This document shows positions 1-9,799 of a DNA stretch of 64,000 nucleotides, piece by piece. The notes beneath the pieces were generated by a model, which saw only the letters and a list, made by a program, of their open reading frames with translations, was not told the origin of the DNA and made no database searches. Positions within the stretch are counted from its first letter, which is position 1. Each line of letters starts with the position of its first letter. The stretch spans positions 189,074-253,073 of the forward strand of contig MNCI01025009.1 of NCBI GenBank assembly GCA_015680685.1, in the 5' to 3' direction. This DNA is from Gnetum montanum (Eukaryota > Streptophyta > Gnetopsida > Gnetales > Gnetaceae). The position numbers were made by a program, and so were the translations under genes.

Positions 1-529
1 GCTACTCATCGTGATTAGTTTCTCTCACCCTTTCCTCCTAGAATGTGGGACAAGTACGACTTGATTATGAGCATCTATGGATGTGTATGGCTAGTTAAGG
101 AATTGGCTGCTTGTCACACTTAGGTTAGTTAAGTGCCTCAGTATGACCACTTCGAGCACGTGCGTTACGTGTGGTAATCCCAGTAATTATTAGCATTTGG
201 TAGCCATAGTTGCACAGTTCAAGGTGTGTACGGTAAGTGGGAATGGATGTTGATGCTAGGACTTAGTGCTGTAGTTAGAGTTAGTTTAGTTTCTCAACCC
301 TTCACCGTTTAGCATAGGAGATAAACCGAAAAATACCAGATAAATCATATACCTCAGACTTGCTTAACCATACATTGTGACACATACAAGCTAGCCTAGG
401 AAGACAACGAATGATTAATCCCAAGTGTTCCATGGGGCATTTAGGCATTTAGTCTGCAAAATTCAATTGGATCGCACGTTCTACGCTCATTTCGTATGGT
501 TGAGTGTAGGGGTACCTCGCCACTCATTA
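1..529 (+). mobile_element. 3' portion of a plus-strand LTR (element W), R-U5 part
   Basis: This stretch has the conserved U5-side blocks of the other LTRs here: the TGACCACTTCGAGCA block at about 143, the TGGTAATCC and TTTGGTAGCC boxes, and the terminal CGTATGGTTGAGTGTAGGGG block ending in CACTCATTA. The usual end is CTCATCA, so the last C has become T. The U3 half lies left of the window. At 530 the sequence switches abruptly to an LTR in the opposite orientation, so this is probably the 3' LTR of an element that inserted in the 3' LTR of element A. The five bases after the end are ATAGG; the matching left copy would be outside the window. Confidence 0.7.
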
Positions 530-941
530 ATAGGGATAGTAAATGAAGGGTAAGAAATATTAATTAAGAAAATAGTAAATAACAATAATAGTTAAGCAAT
601 TAAAACTAAGTGAATGTTGCAATGATGAAGTAATCTTGATCTTTATTGTCGGTCATGCATATGTCCAAGTACATCACACTCGAATAAAGGTTCTGTATAA
701 TTAAAATCATCACACTATGGACATGCACTGGGGAAAGAGTTGAGAGAAACTAAAAATGAACAAAAAGACTCTACTTCTACACCTACTTACTCCCCCTTTT
801 TTCCTATGCACCCAAATGTGGTATTTATAGGCTTACACAGGAACCACCAAATCATGTATTCAATATCATTAACTAGGCTACAATATTGCATACTTGATAT
901 CATGGTTCTGATATTGGAGCTTGACAAATCATGGTTCATCA
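530..941 (-). mobile_element. 3' LTR fragment of element A (U3-R part)
   Basis: This is a truncated copy of the LTR at 5120-5995, matching its 5572-5995 part base by base with scattered substitutions. On the minus strand it begins TGATGAACCATG at 941. It contains GATATC-like U3 palindromes and a TATA-type box (the complement of GGTATTTATAGG near 820-831). The missing U5 half was displaced by element W at 529/530. Confidence 0.8.
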
Positions 942-959
942 TACCCCCATGACTAAATG
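942..959 (-). other. Polypurine tract of element A
   Basis: On the minus strand the bases next to the LTR read TTTAGTCATGGGGGTA. The same TTAGTCATGGGG core precedes the 3' LTRs of elements X, Y, Z and C, so this is the expected plus-strand priming site. Confidence 0.65.
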
Positions 960-1129
960 AAAACTTGTCCTCGAGTTGAACAAAATGAGAACAAGCCCAA
1001 TTGATTACATAGTGCATAGGTATGGGATTATTGACTAACTAGAAATTTATTCATGCCATAGTGGAGAATTGAATATGAAAAAATTGGGACATAGACATAA
1101 AATTACATAATTTATTAGAACTCATCTGG

Positions 1130-1560
1130 TTCCTGGTGGTAGTGACTCCTCCATGGGTCTTTTCCCCTTCTCTTGTGCTCTGGGTTTTGGAAGTTGATGG
1201 CTCTGAAGGAGTTCCTGGAGCTTTTTCTCTTTAGTTTGAAGGTCCTATGTTATCTATGTTGATGCTCCAATGTTTGATGGATTTGGCACCTTCTATAGAC
1301 ACGGTAGTTGCAGGAAAATCTAGTTGGCTTTGACATACCAAGCCACAAATAGCCATCATTCCTCTTCATAGGCTCGGGCCCTAACCTCTCCACCTTTTGC
1401 TTGTCCATATTGTGTAGTTACAGGAGTTTCCTGATGGATGCTAAATGATTATGCCTCCTGCTCTGCATGTTCTACATGAGGTCATTGGCCTCTGCCTCCC
1501 TGGGCTTTCAGTTGCACCTTGAGAAGGTACTCCTTGTTCTCTTTAAGGGGCCATCTACAA
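1130..1560 (-). pseudogene. Accessory coiled-coil ORF remnant, element A
   Basis: Read on the minus strand this stretch gives charged, Gln/Lys/Glu-rich peptide pieces broken by a few stops (for example KEKKLQEL, and PLKENKEYLLKVQLKAQ near its start). It sits just upstream of the polypurine tract and 3' LTR, where elements Z and Y carry a long coiled-coil accessory ORF. It is probably the shortened equivalent. It has a higher GC content and fewer stops than its surroundings. No catalytic motif is visible and I assign no function. Confidence 0.4.
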
Positions 1561-2964
1561 TCACACAAAGATTAATTGTTAGTAAGGTTATTAAAAGAAG
1601 TTCAATTATTTCATACCTTAATCATTGCCTTTAATAAATGTTGAATTCTTTGCTTAGTGTGATTTTAGAGTTAGAAATTTTTTCAAGGAAGTTACCTTAA
1701 AAGTTTAATGTCAGACTTGATTTGTTTAGGTGACACATAAAAGGACATGTAATGGTTTTGAGGAACGTTTGATAAAATGATGATAAAGGAAAGAATAGAT
1801 TTAGCAATGAAGTACTCGGAGGGTATAAAATGATGTGGTGGTTTGCAACAAATACAAATTACAAAAGTGATGCAAGCGGGTCCTTCCCAAAGTAGGTTGC
1901 AACCTATAATGCCCTTGTGTAACCATACCTTAAAATGTCTATAGGCACTAGAAGGGTTAAATGTAATCCATTCCAGTTCCACAAAAGACACACATGTAGA
2001 TACCACCATGATGAGGTATGAATTCAATGCTACATAAGACATGAGTCACAAATACATGAATAACAAGATGGGATGAATCGTAGAAGGGATTACAGAGATT
2101 GGGACATGAGTTAACTGACCCAGGGTGTAATGAATCCTGAGTGTAGGATGTGATTAATGTGTCATTAGCCTATCACTCCAAAATCAAGACCAAGTCCATC
2201 CTTTAATCAGTGACATCACATTGCTTCATCCAATGATGGAGAACCATAAGAGTATCATGAAAGCAAGGCATAAGATCACTTGGTGTTTCATTCAAGGAAG
2301 GAGTGATTTAGAATTTCTTTGTCGCACATTTTTCTTGATCTTTTCATTTCTTTTTGTCTAGCTACTTTGGCACACACTCTTTTTTTATGCGTAATCCAAA
2401 GATGTTGCCTACCTTCAGGCATGGGTACATGTCTTTCCAGTGGGACCCCCAAGAATAGCATTGGGTTTATTTATTAAGTATCTTTATTACTCTTACTCCC
2501 ATTTTTCATTAGATCTACAAGGATCTTATACAACCAGGCTGCATGATAACTTCGACAAATGTCACCAAAGAGAACCCACAAGTCCCATTGATGTCACACC
2601 TTGACCATTCTCTCTTAGTCCATCATTTTTCACTCTGGGCATAATGAGCACAAAATTACTTTAAGTTTTAATGATTTCAAGAATATCATCAGACCTAGAG
2701 TAGAACCTCTTATTAATAGAATGGGTGGATGGATGTGATGGGCTTGCTGTCCAATTAATTAGTCACCTGAGACTTGATAGCATAGAACAACACCTCAATC
2801 AACAAGTCACATGAGTGTTTTATTCATAGATGAGATTACCCATAAAAAGATAAAACAATAAATAAAAAGATGAACCAATCAATAAAAAGATGAAAAATTA
2901 GAAATTTTTTTTGTAAAATTAAAGAAAAGAAAAAACATTTATTAAGTACACTCATTAGAATGGA
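1561..2964 (-). other. Long 3' noncoding region of element A
   Basis: No coding frame survives. The block around 2410-2440, whose complement reads GAAAGACATGT and ACCCATGCCTGAAGG, is shared with the 3' noncoding regions of Z (about 8680), C (about 16725) and Y (about 49150). This marks it as a conserved untranslated part of the family between the last main ORF and the accessory ORF. Confidence 0.55.
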
Positions 2965-2987
2965 GGATATCCCCCATGACTAAACTT
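2965..2987 (-). other. Internal PPT-like motif, element A
   Basis: The minus strand reads TTTAGTCATGGGGGATA. The core matches the true polypurine tract at 942-959, but this copy sits at the end of the gag region, about 2 kb from the LTR. The same duplicate occurs in Z, C, X and Y. Confidence 0.6.
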
Positions 2988-2989
2988 TC

Positions 2990-4990
2990 GATCATGGTGA
3001 GAATTAATAAATGGAAGGCTTGGATCCATGCATGTTGCAAATATTGGGACCTAGTCATATCCAAACCACTGGGTGTCTTTTGATGTGGTGGTTGGAATGT
3101 ACCCAAATTGGGGTGCACACATGGTATTAAAGTTGATAGTGGGGCAAGTTGGAAGATGTGGTTAATTTATAAGGGGTTGACCCACTATGGCACCTGTGAT
3201 CGTAAGACGGTATGCAAGGATCAATATGTCTCCCTACATGGCTATATTCATTGGGCCACCTAGTAGTTGGAGTATTGAGGGATGGCCTTGTTAAGATAAC
3301 ACCAGGTGTTGTATTTGAGAAGAAGGATGCACCATAGTGTTGAACTTGTGCTAAGTTGGAGGATGCAATGGTCTTGGAACTATGTTATCAGTTTCTACGG
3401 TCATGTCTAAAGAAGGGATGCCTTTAATGCTGTAGAGAATTCCCATTGCAGTTGATAGTAGTAGCACAAGTAAAATTTGTCGGTTGATGCTATGGTGCAA
3501 ACCCTTTGGGTACAATTGGTGGTGATGTAGAAGAAGGTGAAGGATAAGAATATTGAGGGTGAGGATAAGTGTAAGGTACATGAGGTTGTGATCATGATGG
3601 ATAGAATATGAGTTGATAGTATTTAGGAGAATTATAATAATGTGACGAGATAGAGGATGCTGACCTAGTTGGACAAAAAGGATGTTGAACTTGATAAGTG
3701 CTTGCGCTCAAATGATATGACAGATGTGACCAATTTGAGAGTAGCCTCTCCCAAGACTAGGATCTTTGCCACTATGATTGAACACAATAATTTTGTACAA
3801 ACTCTGGATGTAACATTCTTCCCCAATGTGTAGGTAAATGTGACAAGATTGGACATTTACCTTTGGGGTGATTGTATAGACAAATGTTACATTGATACGT
3901 ATGATTCGCAGTTGAGTTCTTATTCTCTTCAACCCTTCTTTCTAATTGTCTAAGGGTGTTCTATCCTGCTTCTTGGTTTGTCATGGTTCTACCTCTAATA
4001 GTGTTGGAATATTCTAGACATTTTTCATGTATCCATTCCATCATCTTATTGATCTTTGCCTTAATTTCATCTAGTGATTGTAGTATTGGAAAAGATGGTT
4101 TCACCTCATTGAGATGAGTTGATTTCTCCTCTTCATGATCATGGACCTTTGCTAATTCAAGATTTTGGTCCCATTAAGATTTTTCAACATTCCCATTTAG
4201 CCATTTCTCCTTCTTCTTTTGCTACCCACTTGATAAGCTCTTAAAATTGGTAGGTTCATAGCTTGTATAGTTGACCTAGGGCATACATCCTAGGGTTTCC
4301 CTTGTCTCATTATGGAGCCCATCCATGATGTGATACATTAGCCTTTCCTCAGAGAATCCATGGCCTGGGCAATTGTTTAATAATGAATAGTATCTTTCTA
4401 AGGCCATGTCCAAGGGTTCATGTTGTCTCTATTTCCATTCTTGGATTTGTCTCCTCAAGGCTGACACTCTTGCATAGGTTTGATATCTTTCATTAAATAA
4501 TTCCACCATTTTCAGCCAATGTCGAATTAATTTTGGTTTTAAAGACCTATACCATACTTTTTCTTGGCCAATGAGTGTCAGAGGAAAGAGCTTAAGTTTC
4601 TGCCACCCATTATCAGTATTGTTCCATACACAGGCATCATGGAAGGCTTGTAAGTGATGTTGTGGATCTAAATCATAGCCACTTGAAAATTTGGAAAAGT
4701 TATTTAAATTAAGCCTTGGTAGACAGCCTTCCTTACGATGCCTGCGGGATATTTGAACAACCTCTTGTATATGCATTAGGCTCTTAGTGGCCAGCAATGG
4801 TTCATCGTCACTAGGTAGGTTATGAATTTATGATTTGGGATAATGTTTTCTTTGTTTATGTACATAGGAGACCCTTGCATAAGATTTAGTACTCCAAAAT
4901 TCATCTTCATCATCATATAATTTGTTGGTTCTCTAATGAACTACCTTACTAGTTGTTATGTTATCATTATCTTGTGAGAGAGACATTATT
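2990..4990 (-). pseudogene. gag: Ty3/gypsy gag remnant, element A
   Basis: The best-preserved part is 4429-4797, an open stretch of 122 codons carrying the retrotransposon capsid region. It shows the signature SGYDLDPQHHLQAFHDAC, then KLKLFPLTLIGQEKVWYRSL, then an ELFNERYQTY segment, in the order seen in the gag of Z, C, X and Y. Below it, 2990-4400 corresponds to the Pro/Tyr/Gln-rich C-terminal half, now broken into several frames. There is no protease, RT or integrase: gag runs straight into the 3' region at about 2987. The capsid would have packaged element RNA in the cytoplasm. The copy is not coding-competent. Confidence 0.8.
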
Positions 4991-5100
4991 CTGAATCATG
5001 TGTAACTTAATTGAAATTAATTTATTTTCTAAGAGATATATCATAAATAATTTTTTATAGAAATATTTTATGATATAACTAATCTAAATAACTAGCACCA

Positions 5101-5119
5101 TCCTTGGCAATGACGATAA
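5101..5119 (-). other. Primer binding site (tRNA-Asp type), element A
   Basis: The minus strand reads TTATCGTCATTGCCAAGGA directly inside the 5' LTR. The 3' end of plant tRNA-Asp predicts TGGCGCCGTTGCCGGGGA. Most differences are C-to-T or G-to-A, so this is an eroded Athila-type site. Confidence 0.65.
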
Positions 5120-5995
5120 TGATGACTGGTGAGGTACCCTTACACTCAACCATACGAATACGAGCATTCATGCACGATCTAGTCAAACTCTGCATATGGG
5201 CTAGTTGTGGTATCTAGATAGTTACACATTGATTTTAGTTCACTATCTTTCCACTTGGACTCGTATTTTCTTTTTCATATATGGTTTAGTCTAAAGTGAG
5301 GTGTATGATGTGGTCCTAAACTAGTGCTACTCCTAGAGGCACTAGAAAATAACTTTGTTTTAAGCTAATAGGGAATGAGAGAAGAGAATCTAAGCTAGCC
5401 TAAGTGTTATGAGCATCCATCCTTCATCATCTATACACATCTTGGACCTTGTGTACTACTTCTAGGATTACCAAGCGTATATTACTTGAGCGCTCCTAGA
5501 TACGCTACTAGGATACCAAGTTGTCATACTTAAATGCTCGTGATTAAGTTGTACTCATTTTGCATTTAATAATAGGGATGGTAAATGAAGGGTAAGAAAT
5601 ATTAATTAATAAATAGTAAATAAAAATAATAGTTAAGAAATTAAAACTAAGTGAATTTTGCAATGATGAAGTAATCTTGATCTTTATTGCTAGTCATGTG
5701 TGTGTCCAAGTATGTCACACTCGAATAAAGGTTTCGTATAATTACAATCATCACACTATGGGCATGCACTAGGGAAAGAGTTGAGAGGAGCTAAAAATTA
5801 ACAAAAATACTTTACTTCTACACCTACTTACTCCCCTTTTTTTCTGTGCATCCAAATGTGGTATTTATAGGCTTACATAGGAACCACGATATCGCGTATT
5901 CGATATTGTTAGCTAGGCTACAATATCACATACTCGATATTGTGGGTCTGATATCGTGGGTCCAATATCAAAGCTTGATAAATCATGATTCATCA
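5120..5995 (-). mobile_element. 5' LTR of element A
   Basis: The 876-bp LTR runs on the minus strand from TGATGAATCATG at 5995 to the CAGTCATCA end at 5120, next to the primer site. Near the start it has a cluster of palindromic GATATC/CGATATCG words, followed by a TATAAATA box at about 5862-5869. The rest carries the family U5 boxes. Its right flank (ATAGG at 5996) opens directly into the gag of element Z, so A appears to have inserted into Z. Confidence 0.85.
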
Positions 5996-8128
5996 ATAGG
6001 TATAGAGACAAAGCTTCACTATGAGGTAAAAATAAAAATAGAAATTAAACCCACAGGGAAAATCATAGACATCAAAATGAACATAGACAAAATCGTTACA
6101 ACCAAACGAATAGACATAGAAATTTTCATCACAACATGTCTAATGATGATGAACCATTTTTGGCCATTAAGAGCTTGATGTAGATCATAGAGGCAATTAA
6201 GATACCCTATAGGAATCACAAGGAAAGTTTCCTAACAAGGCTTGATATGAATAATATTCGTAAATTTGTGGGAGGCTATGATTTGGATCCACAACATCAT
6301 CTAAAATCCTTTCATTATGCCTGTGCCTTATATAACAATGAAAATATGTGGAAAAATCTTAAGCTCTTTCCCAAGACACTAATTGATTGATTCAAAGTAT
6401 TTTATTGATCATTGAAACTGAGTTCAATCCAACGGTGGTCCACAATGCTAGAACTCTTCAATGTGAAATACCAAACCTATACAAGCGTGTCCAACCTAAG
6501 GAGACAGATCCAAAGATGGACATAATAATAACATGAACACTTGGACAAGGCCTTAAATAGATATTATTACCTACTAAATAGATGCCCAGGCCATGATTTC
6601 TCTGAGGAAGAGCAACTTTTCTACATCATAGATGGGCTTTGTAATGAAACGAGGGAGATCCTTGGGATGTATGCTCAAGGTCAATTATATGGGCTACAAA
6701 CCCATTAGATTTGGAAGCTAATCAAGCATGTTGTAAAAGAGGAAGGAGAGCTATGAAAATGGGAGAATGTTGAGAAATATCACTAGGACCAAAATCTTCA
6801 AAATAAGAAGGTTCACATCCATGATAAGGAGAAAGAGGTAGCTCTTGATAGGGTGATTCTACAATAAACTTTGTCAATACAGAAGTCTATTAATGAACTT
6901 GAAGCAAAGTTTGATAGGATGTTGAAGTGGATAAATGAGTGAGTTACAACTTTCATAGAAACCATAGAGGAGAAAGTAGTCCAAAAATAATCAAGTGATA
7001 ACAATAAATGGAGGAAGATGAACCAAGAAATAGCTAGGAACACTTATTAGCAAACATGGAAAATGGCTGAAGAAAATGAGGCTATAGACTCAACCATAGA
7101 TGAAGATGATAGATGTGACATTAGCATATATGACCATCCAAAGGGTCATTGCCTAGTCATGTCACATCTACATGAGTATTTGGATTTTACATTAAATCCC
7201 AAGTTTGTACAAAAGCACATGCCTAGGAAATTAACTTTTCCGCAACATACTTATAGATAGTCCTACACTCAGTTATACTATCCTAGGGGGGCTTTGTACC
7301 AACCTCAACACTATCATTAATAGTAGTGGAAAAACCCATAGTTTTGGGGGAGGCCATCACCAAACTAGCCTTACCCTTATTGATAGCCAAACCCATAAGG
7401 ATATTATGTTCAACAACCTATTTCCCCAACTAGTTCTACATCCTCTACTTCAAATGGCTACTATCACTCTCCTAAGTATCATCAACCCATGACATCTCCT
7501 AAAGGATCACCACTTCATAGCTCTTATCCTCCATCCTATCCTCGATATTCTCATACTCCACCCCATCACATGTCATAGCCGGCAACACAAGAAGGTTCAA
7601 CACTGCAACATCAACAAAAGAATGCCATTTGTTCTATGAATGTGCATAGACATGATAATTCTAGTAGGTTCCCAACATAATCTCAAAAACATCCTTTCTT
7701 TAGGATGGATCCCATGCATAATCACAACACTCATGGACTTACTACATCATCCAAACTAGCACAAGGCCAATAAAGTGTAATGCCTTCCCTTTCCCAACCA
7801 ACATCCTTTGATCCTACACAAGGGCCACCATCCATTGTTACTCCAACACCTAACAGAAGCAATGAATCTAGCATTGTGGGTAGAAAAATGAATCCATGCA
7901 TACCTAATCATGATCAAGGGTGTAATCATGGGCCAGACATCCACAACATTAACATAGCTCATACTTTGATCCACCATACAATTAACAACCAAGTGTGTGA
8001 ACAAAAACTCATCTACACAGCTTCCACAAAACCAAGAGACATCTAGTGATTAGAAAATGAAAGGTTAACACTATTTTACAAATGCATTGAACCTACCTAT
8101 CCACTTGTTAATTCTTCTCATGGTCAAA
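5996..8128 (+). pseudogene. gag: Ty3/gypsy gag remnant, element Z
   Basis: The start, to about 6200, matches the charged gag linker. At 6235-6530 comes the capsid region with GGYDLDPQHHLKSFHYAC and LKLFPKT, homologous to A's 4429-4797 on the opposite strand. Next are a coiled charged segment (6800-7060) and a Pro/Tyr/Gln/His-rich C-terminal half (7250-8128), largely in one frame with stops mostly of the TAG type. The frame ends directly at the TTAGTCATGGGGG motif; protease, RT, RNase H and integrase are absent. The N-terminus, primer site and 5' LTR are missing because element A sits at its left end. It is not functional. Confidence 0.75.
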
Positions 8129-8130
8129 TG

Positions 8131-8148
8131 CTTAGTCATGGGGGAGAT
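8131..8148 (+). other. Internal PPT-like motif, element Z
   Basis: The sequence CTTAGTCATGGGGGAGAT immediately follows the last gag codons. It matches the boundary motif at the end of integrase in X, Y and C and at the end of gag in A, and resembles the real polypurine tract before the LTR at 12458. Confidence 0.6.
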
Positions 8149-9499
8149 AACCCATCCTAACGTTCATAATTAATATGTTTTTTTCATTTTTTTAATAATT
8201 TTTTATCATTTTCTTATTTCTTGATACAAAATGTTCCTATCCTTTGCAACTTTTTCCACATTTTGTTTTCATTCCCTTTGTAAGTAATCTTTCTTGTGAA
8301 TAAAACGATCATGTAGCCCATTGACGTGAGGTTTTCTCTATGTTGTTAAGTCATAGGGGACTAATTACTAGATAGTGAGACCACATCATCCATACACACA
8401 TTCCATTAATAAGAGGTTCTTGCTATGGTCATAATTATATTCTTTTTTCATCATTAAACTAAAAATAAATTCATAATAATTTTGCTTAGATAGAAAAGTG
8501 AAGAACCAAGGGGGAATGCGAAGGGTGTGACATCAAGGGGATTTGTGGATTTTCTTTGACCACTTTTGTATGTTCTATCTTGTTACTAAGGTTGTAATTA
8601 TATCCTTGTAGATCTAACAAAAAATGGAAGTAAGAGTAGAATAAAAGGACATTGAATAAATTTCTAAGGGTCACACTTGAAAGACATGTTACCCATGTTT
8701 GATGGCTGATGGCTTTTCAAAATTCATCAAGGAAAAAAAAAGGAGAACAAGTGCCATGAATAAAATCCTCCCTTGGAAAAAATGCCAAGTGATGTTATTC
8801 CTTGCAACTATGGTAGTCTTATGGTTGTCAAATGAAGTGGTGAAACAATGTGATGTCACTAGAATGTGGCTTGGATTTGGTTTGAATCTTGGAAAGAAGA
8901 AATAATTATTAGTTAACCATTAATAACACACAAGGATTCATTATGCATATGGTAAGGCACCTCATGTCCTAATCTCTTCAATCCCTTCTAAAATCCATCT
9001 CATCTCACTGTCTGTATGATTCTAATTTATGGTTTTATATAACATAGAGATATTTTCTTAAATTTATGGTTTTAAAATGTGTTTTTGTTTCACATGTATG
9101 CTTTGAATTCAACCCCATGGTGCCAATGGAAATTTTTAGGTGTGGTTATACAAGGCCATTAAGGGTTGAAGCCTACTTTGTGGAAGACCCACTTGTATAA
9201 CTATTGTGACTTATACTTGTTTGATGCAACTGTAGCATCTTAAACTTTCCAAGTGCATAAATGATAAATTCAATAATTTTTCCTTTCATATAATTGATCT
9301 ATTCTACACCATGGATCCAATACCCTTTTTCTTGCATCTTTCAAAGCTTTTAATGTTGGTGATTCCATCTTCTAACATGTACTGGTGTCTACATATAAAT
9401 TCTCACTTACCCTAGAACCTTGGATTTAACTTGAAATCCTTCCACCAATCATAGAGCTTTATTTTCCATGGTGAATGCCTCATAATATGCAAATTAAAG
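8149..9499 (+). other. 3' noncoding region of element Z
   Basis: This AT-rich stretch has no sustained reading frame. It shares the GAAAGACATGTTACCCATG block (about 8679-8697) and the GGTTATACAAGG...GAAGACCCACTT block (about 9140-9210) with A, C, X and Y, so it is a conserved untranslated region rather than random filler. Confidence 0.55.
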
Positions 9500-9580
9500 T
9501 ACCCCAATATCGACTACCCAATATTGGATTAGCCTTGATCTCAGATACCCAATATTGGGTCCATAAAAACTATAAATAGG
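9500..9580 (+). promoter_or_regulatory. Internal U3-like promoter cassette of element Z
   Basis: Three near-identical palindromic words, CCCAATATCG, CCCAATATTGG and CCCAATATTGGG (9502-9560), are followed by TATAAATAGG at 9571. The layout copies the U3 of the Z/A LTRs: a cluster of ATATC-type palindromes, then TATAAATA. It lies just upstream of the accessory ORF. A promoter role is inferred from this layout. Confidence 0.5.
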
Positions 9581-9799
9581 ACCCCCATGATGCTCCAAAA
9601 TCCATTATCATTATTTGCAACTAGGGGAGTTTTTGCATTTTTCTCTCTCAACTTAGAGCTCTATGCAACCAACTTCCATACGCAATATCTTGCTTCATAT
9701 TACTCTGATTGTCATGTTTTTTGAACTTAGTTGAACACAATATGTTCAATTTAGTTGGGGGAGGGTGCTTGTGTGGAAAACTTGCATTGAGTTTTTGAA

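Noticed and set aside
787-1017. Minus-strand 76-codon ORF across the LTR edge of element A
   Set aside because: It spans an LTR/PPT boundary and has no homology between copies beyond the DNA repeat itself.
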